Shown one piece after another: positions 5,689 through 6,168 of a DNA stretch of 6,168 nucleotides. The notes under the pieces are model-generated. The model did not search any database, was not told the origin of the DNA, and saw only the letters and a list, made by a program, of their open reading frames with translations. The DNA comes from Geoglobus sp. (lineage in GTDB: Archaea > Halobacteriota > Archaeoglobi > Archaeoglobales > Archaeoglobaceae), in NCBI GenBank assembly GCA_027019885.1, contig JALUWC010000519.1:1-6168 (forward strand). Reading direction: 5' to 3'. The position numbers and the translations under genes were made by a program. Every line of letters starts with the position of its first letter. Position 1 is the first letter of the stretch.

Positions 5689-5695
5689 TTTATTA
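5689..5695 (+). promoter_or_regulatory. Possible TATA element for the right-edge gene
   Basis: TTTATTA is centred at 5692, exactly 26 bp before the ATG at 5718. The region 5668-5717 holds no other obvious signal and no T-rich terminator for the preceding operon. The match to the TATA consensus is moderate, and AT-rich matches occur by chance, so confidence is low. Confidence 0.3.
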
Positions 5696-5717
5696 CAATG
5701 GTTTATTGAGAGAGGTT

Positions 5718-6168
5718 ATGGAAGAGAAGTCAGTAGCAACACTTCATGATTTCTTCCATTCCGTTAAAAGCTACAGAACCATAATAAAGGTAGATAACCC
5801 TGTGATTCCCATAATGCTAACCCTGAACTACATTGAACCGCTTTACGGAGATTGTGACACGCTTCTTATTTTTCTGACCGAAAAGGACAGAAGACTGTTC
5901 AATTTGATCCGAAACCAGTTCGGGATTGGATGTGAGTATAACTCAGCTAACATTTTCATTCATAAAGACGGTGAGCTCGTTCCATGCAAGCTGGTTGTCG
6001 AAAAGCTCAGAAGAACAATTAACAGTGAAAAAGATAGAATTACCGTCATTTTCGGAAATCCATCATTTATTTTCTTCTACGGGATGGAGGGTCTGAGGGA
6101 GTACTCGATAATGCTTGATCTGCTCCCGCATGACATAACCCTGATAAACTTCTGCCAGATCGGAATAG
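5718..6168 (+). CDS. Unrecognised soluble protein, 3' end outside window
   Basis: The frame is open from 5667 to the window end with good coding character. From ATG 5718 it gives 150 residues without a stop. I do not recognise the family. The visible pattern alternates strands and helices: TIIKVDNPVIPIMLTLNYIE, then DTLLIFLTEKDRRLFNLIRN, NIFIHKDGELVP, ITVIFGNPSFIFFYGMEGLR and DITLINFCQIGI. This suggests an alpha/beta, possibly RecA/KaiC-like fold without a Walker A motif (weak inference). No signal peptide or membrane helix is seen. ATG 5718 is preferred because a TATA-like element lies 26 bp upstream. The alternative ATG 5667 overlaps the previous stop (TAATG), has no ribosome binding site and would add 17 residues. 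Confidence 0.65.
   Translation, partial: MEEKSVATLHDFFHSVKSYRTIIKVDNPVIPIMLTLNYIEPLYGDCDTLLIFLTEKDRRLFNLIRNQFGIGCEYNSANIFIHKDGELVPCKLVVEKLRRTINSEKDRITVIFGNPSFIFFYGMEGLREYSIMLDLLPHDITLINFCQIGI

Overview
The window reads as a euryarchaeal chromosome, most probably of the Archaeoglobales (Archaeoglobus/Geoglobus/Ferroglobus type). The evidence is archaeal/eukaryal-type ribosomal proteins (eS19, eL20/LX, eL31, eL39), aIF6, prefoldin alpha, a PDCD5-type protein and archaeal FtsY, together with archaeal TATA-box promoters and GGTGA-type Shine-Dalgarno sites. The lineage assignment is an inference from protein style; the domain is not in doubt. No tRNA, rRNA, CRISPR or insertion sequence was seen.

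Left edge (1-173): a minus-strand gene starts at 114 and runs off the window. Its first 38 residues look like the start of a PAS sensor domain. It has its own TATA element and apparently a leaderless start.

Minus-strand block (3949 down to 174): nine genes in one tight operon, in the order YhbY-like RNA-binding protein, rps19e, PDCD5-family protein, rpl39e, rpl31e, eif6, rpl18a (LX), pfdA, ftsY. Gaps are mostly 0-11 nt, with one of 43 nt between rps19e and the PDCD5 gene. This is the conserved archaeal translation and protein-handling supercluster. It covers ribosome parts, ribosome anti-association, nascent-chain chaperoning and SRP-dependent membrane targeting. Several starts were set from the Shine-Dalgarno position rather than from the longest open frame.

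Divergent promoter region (3950-4054): one TATA box for each direction, each centred about 27 bp from its start codon. Between them lies a 9-bp direct repeat with a 23-bp period.

Plus-strand block (4055-5667): four packed genes, namely a flavin-reductase-like FMN protein, two tandem paralogues of a small two-helix membrane protein with a [10 protein letters not shown] motif (DUF131 type), and a stand-alone pyruvate-kinase C-terminal-domain-like protein. The substrate of this group is unknown. A shared flavin theme is possible.

Right edge (5668-6168): an unrecognised soluble protein, open at the window end, with a TATA-like element 26 bp before its preferred ATG.

Most of the window is ordinary core archaeal genome. 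The parts worth a second look are the divergent promoter repeat, the DUF131 pair with its neighbours, and the two edge genes.
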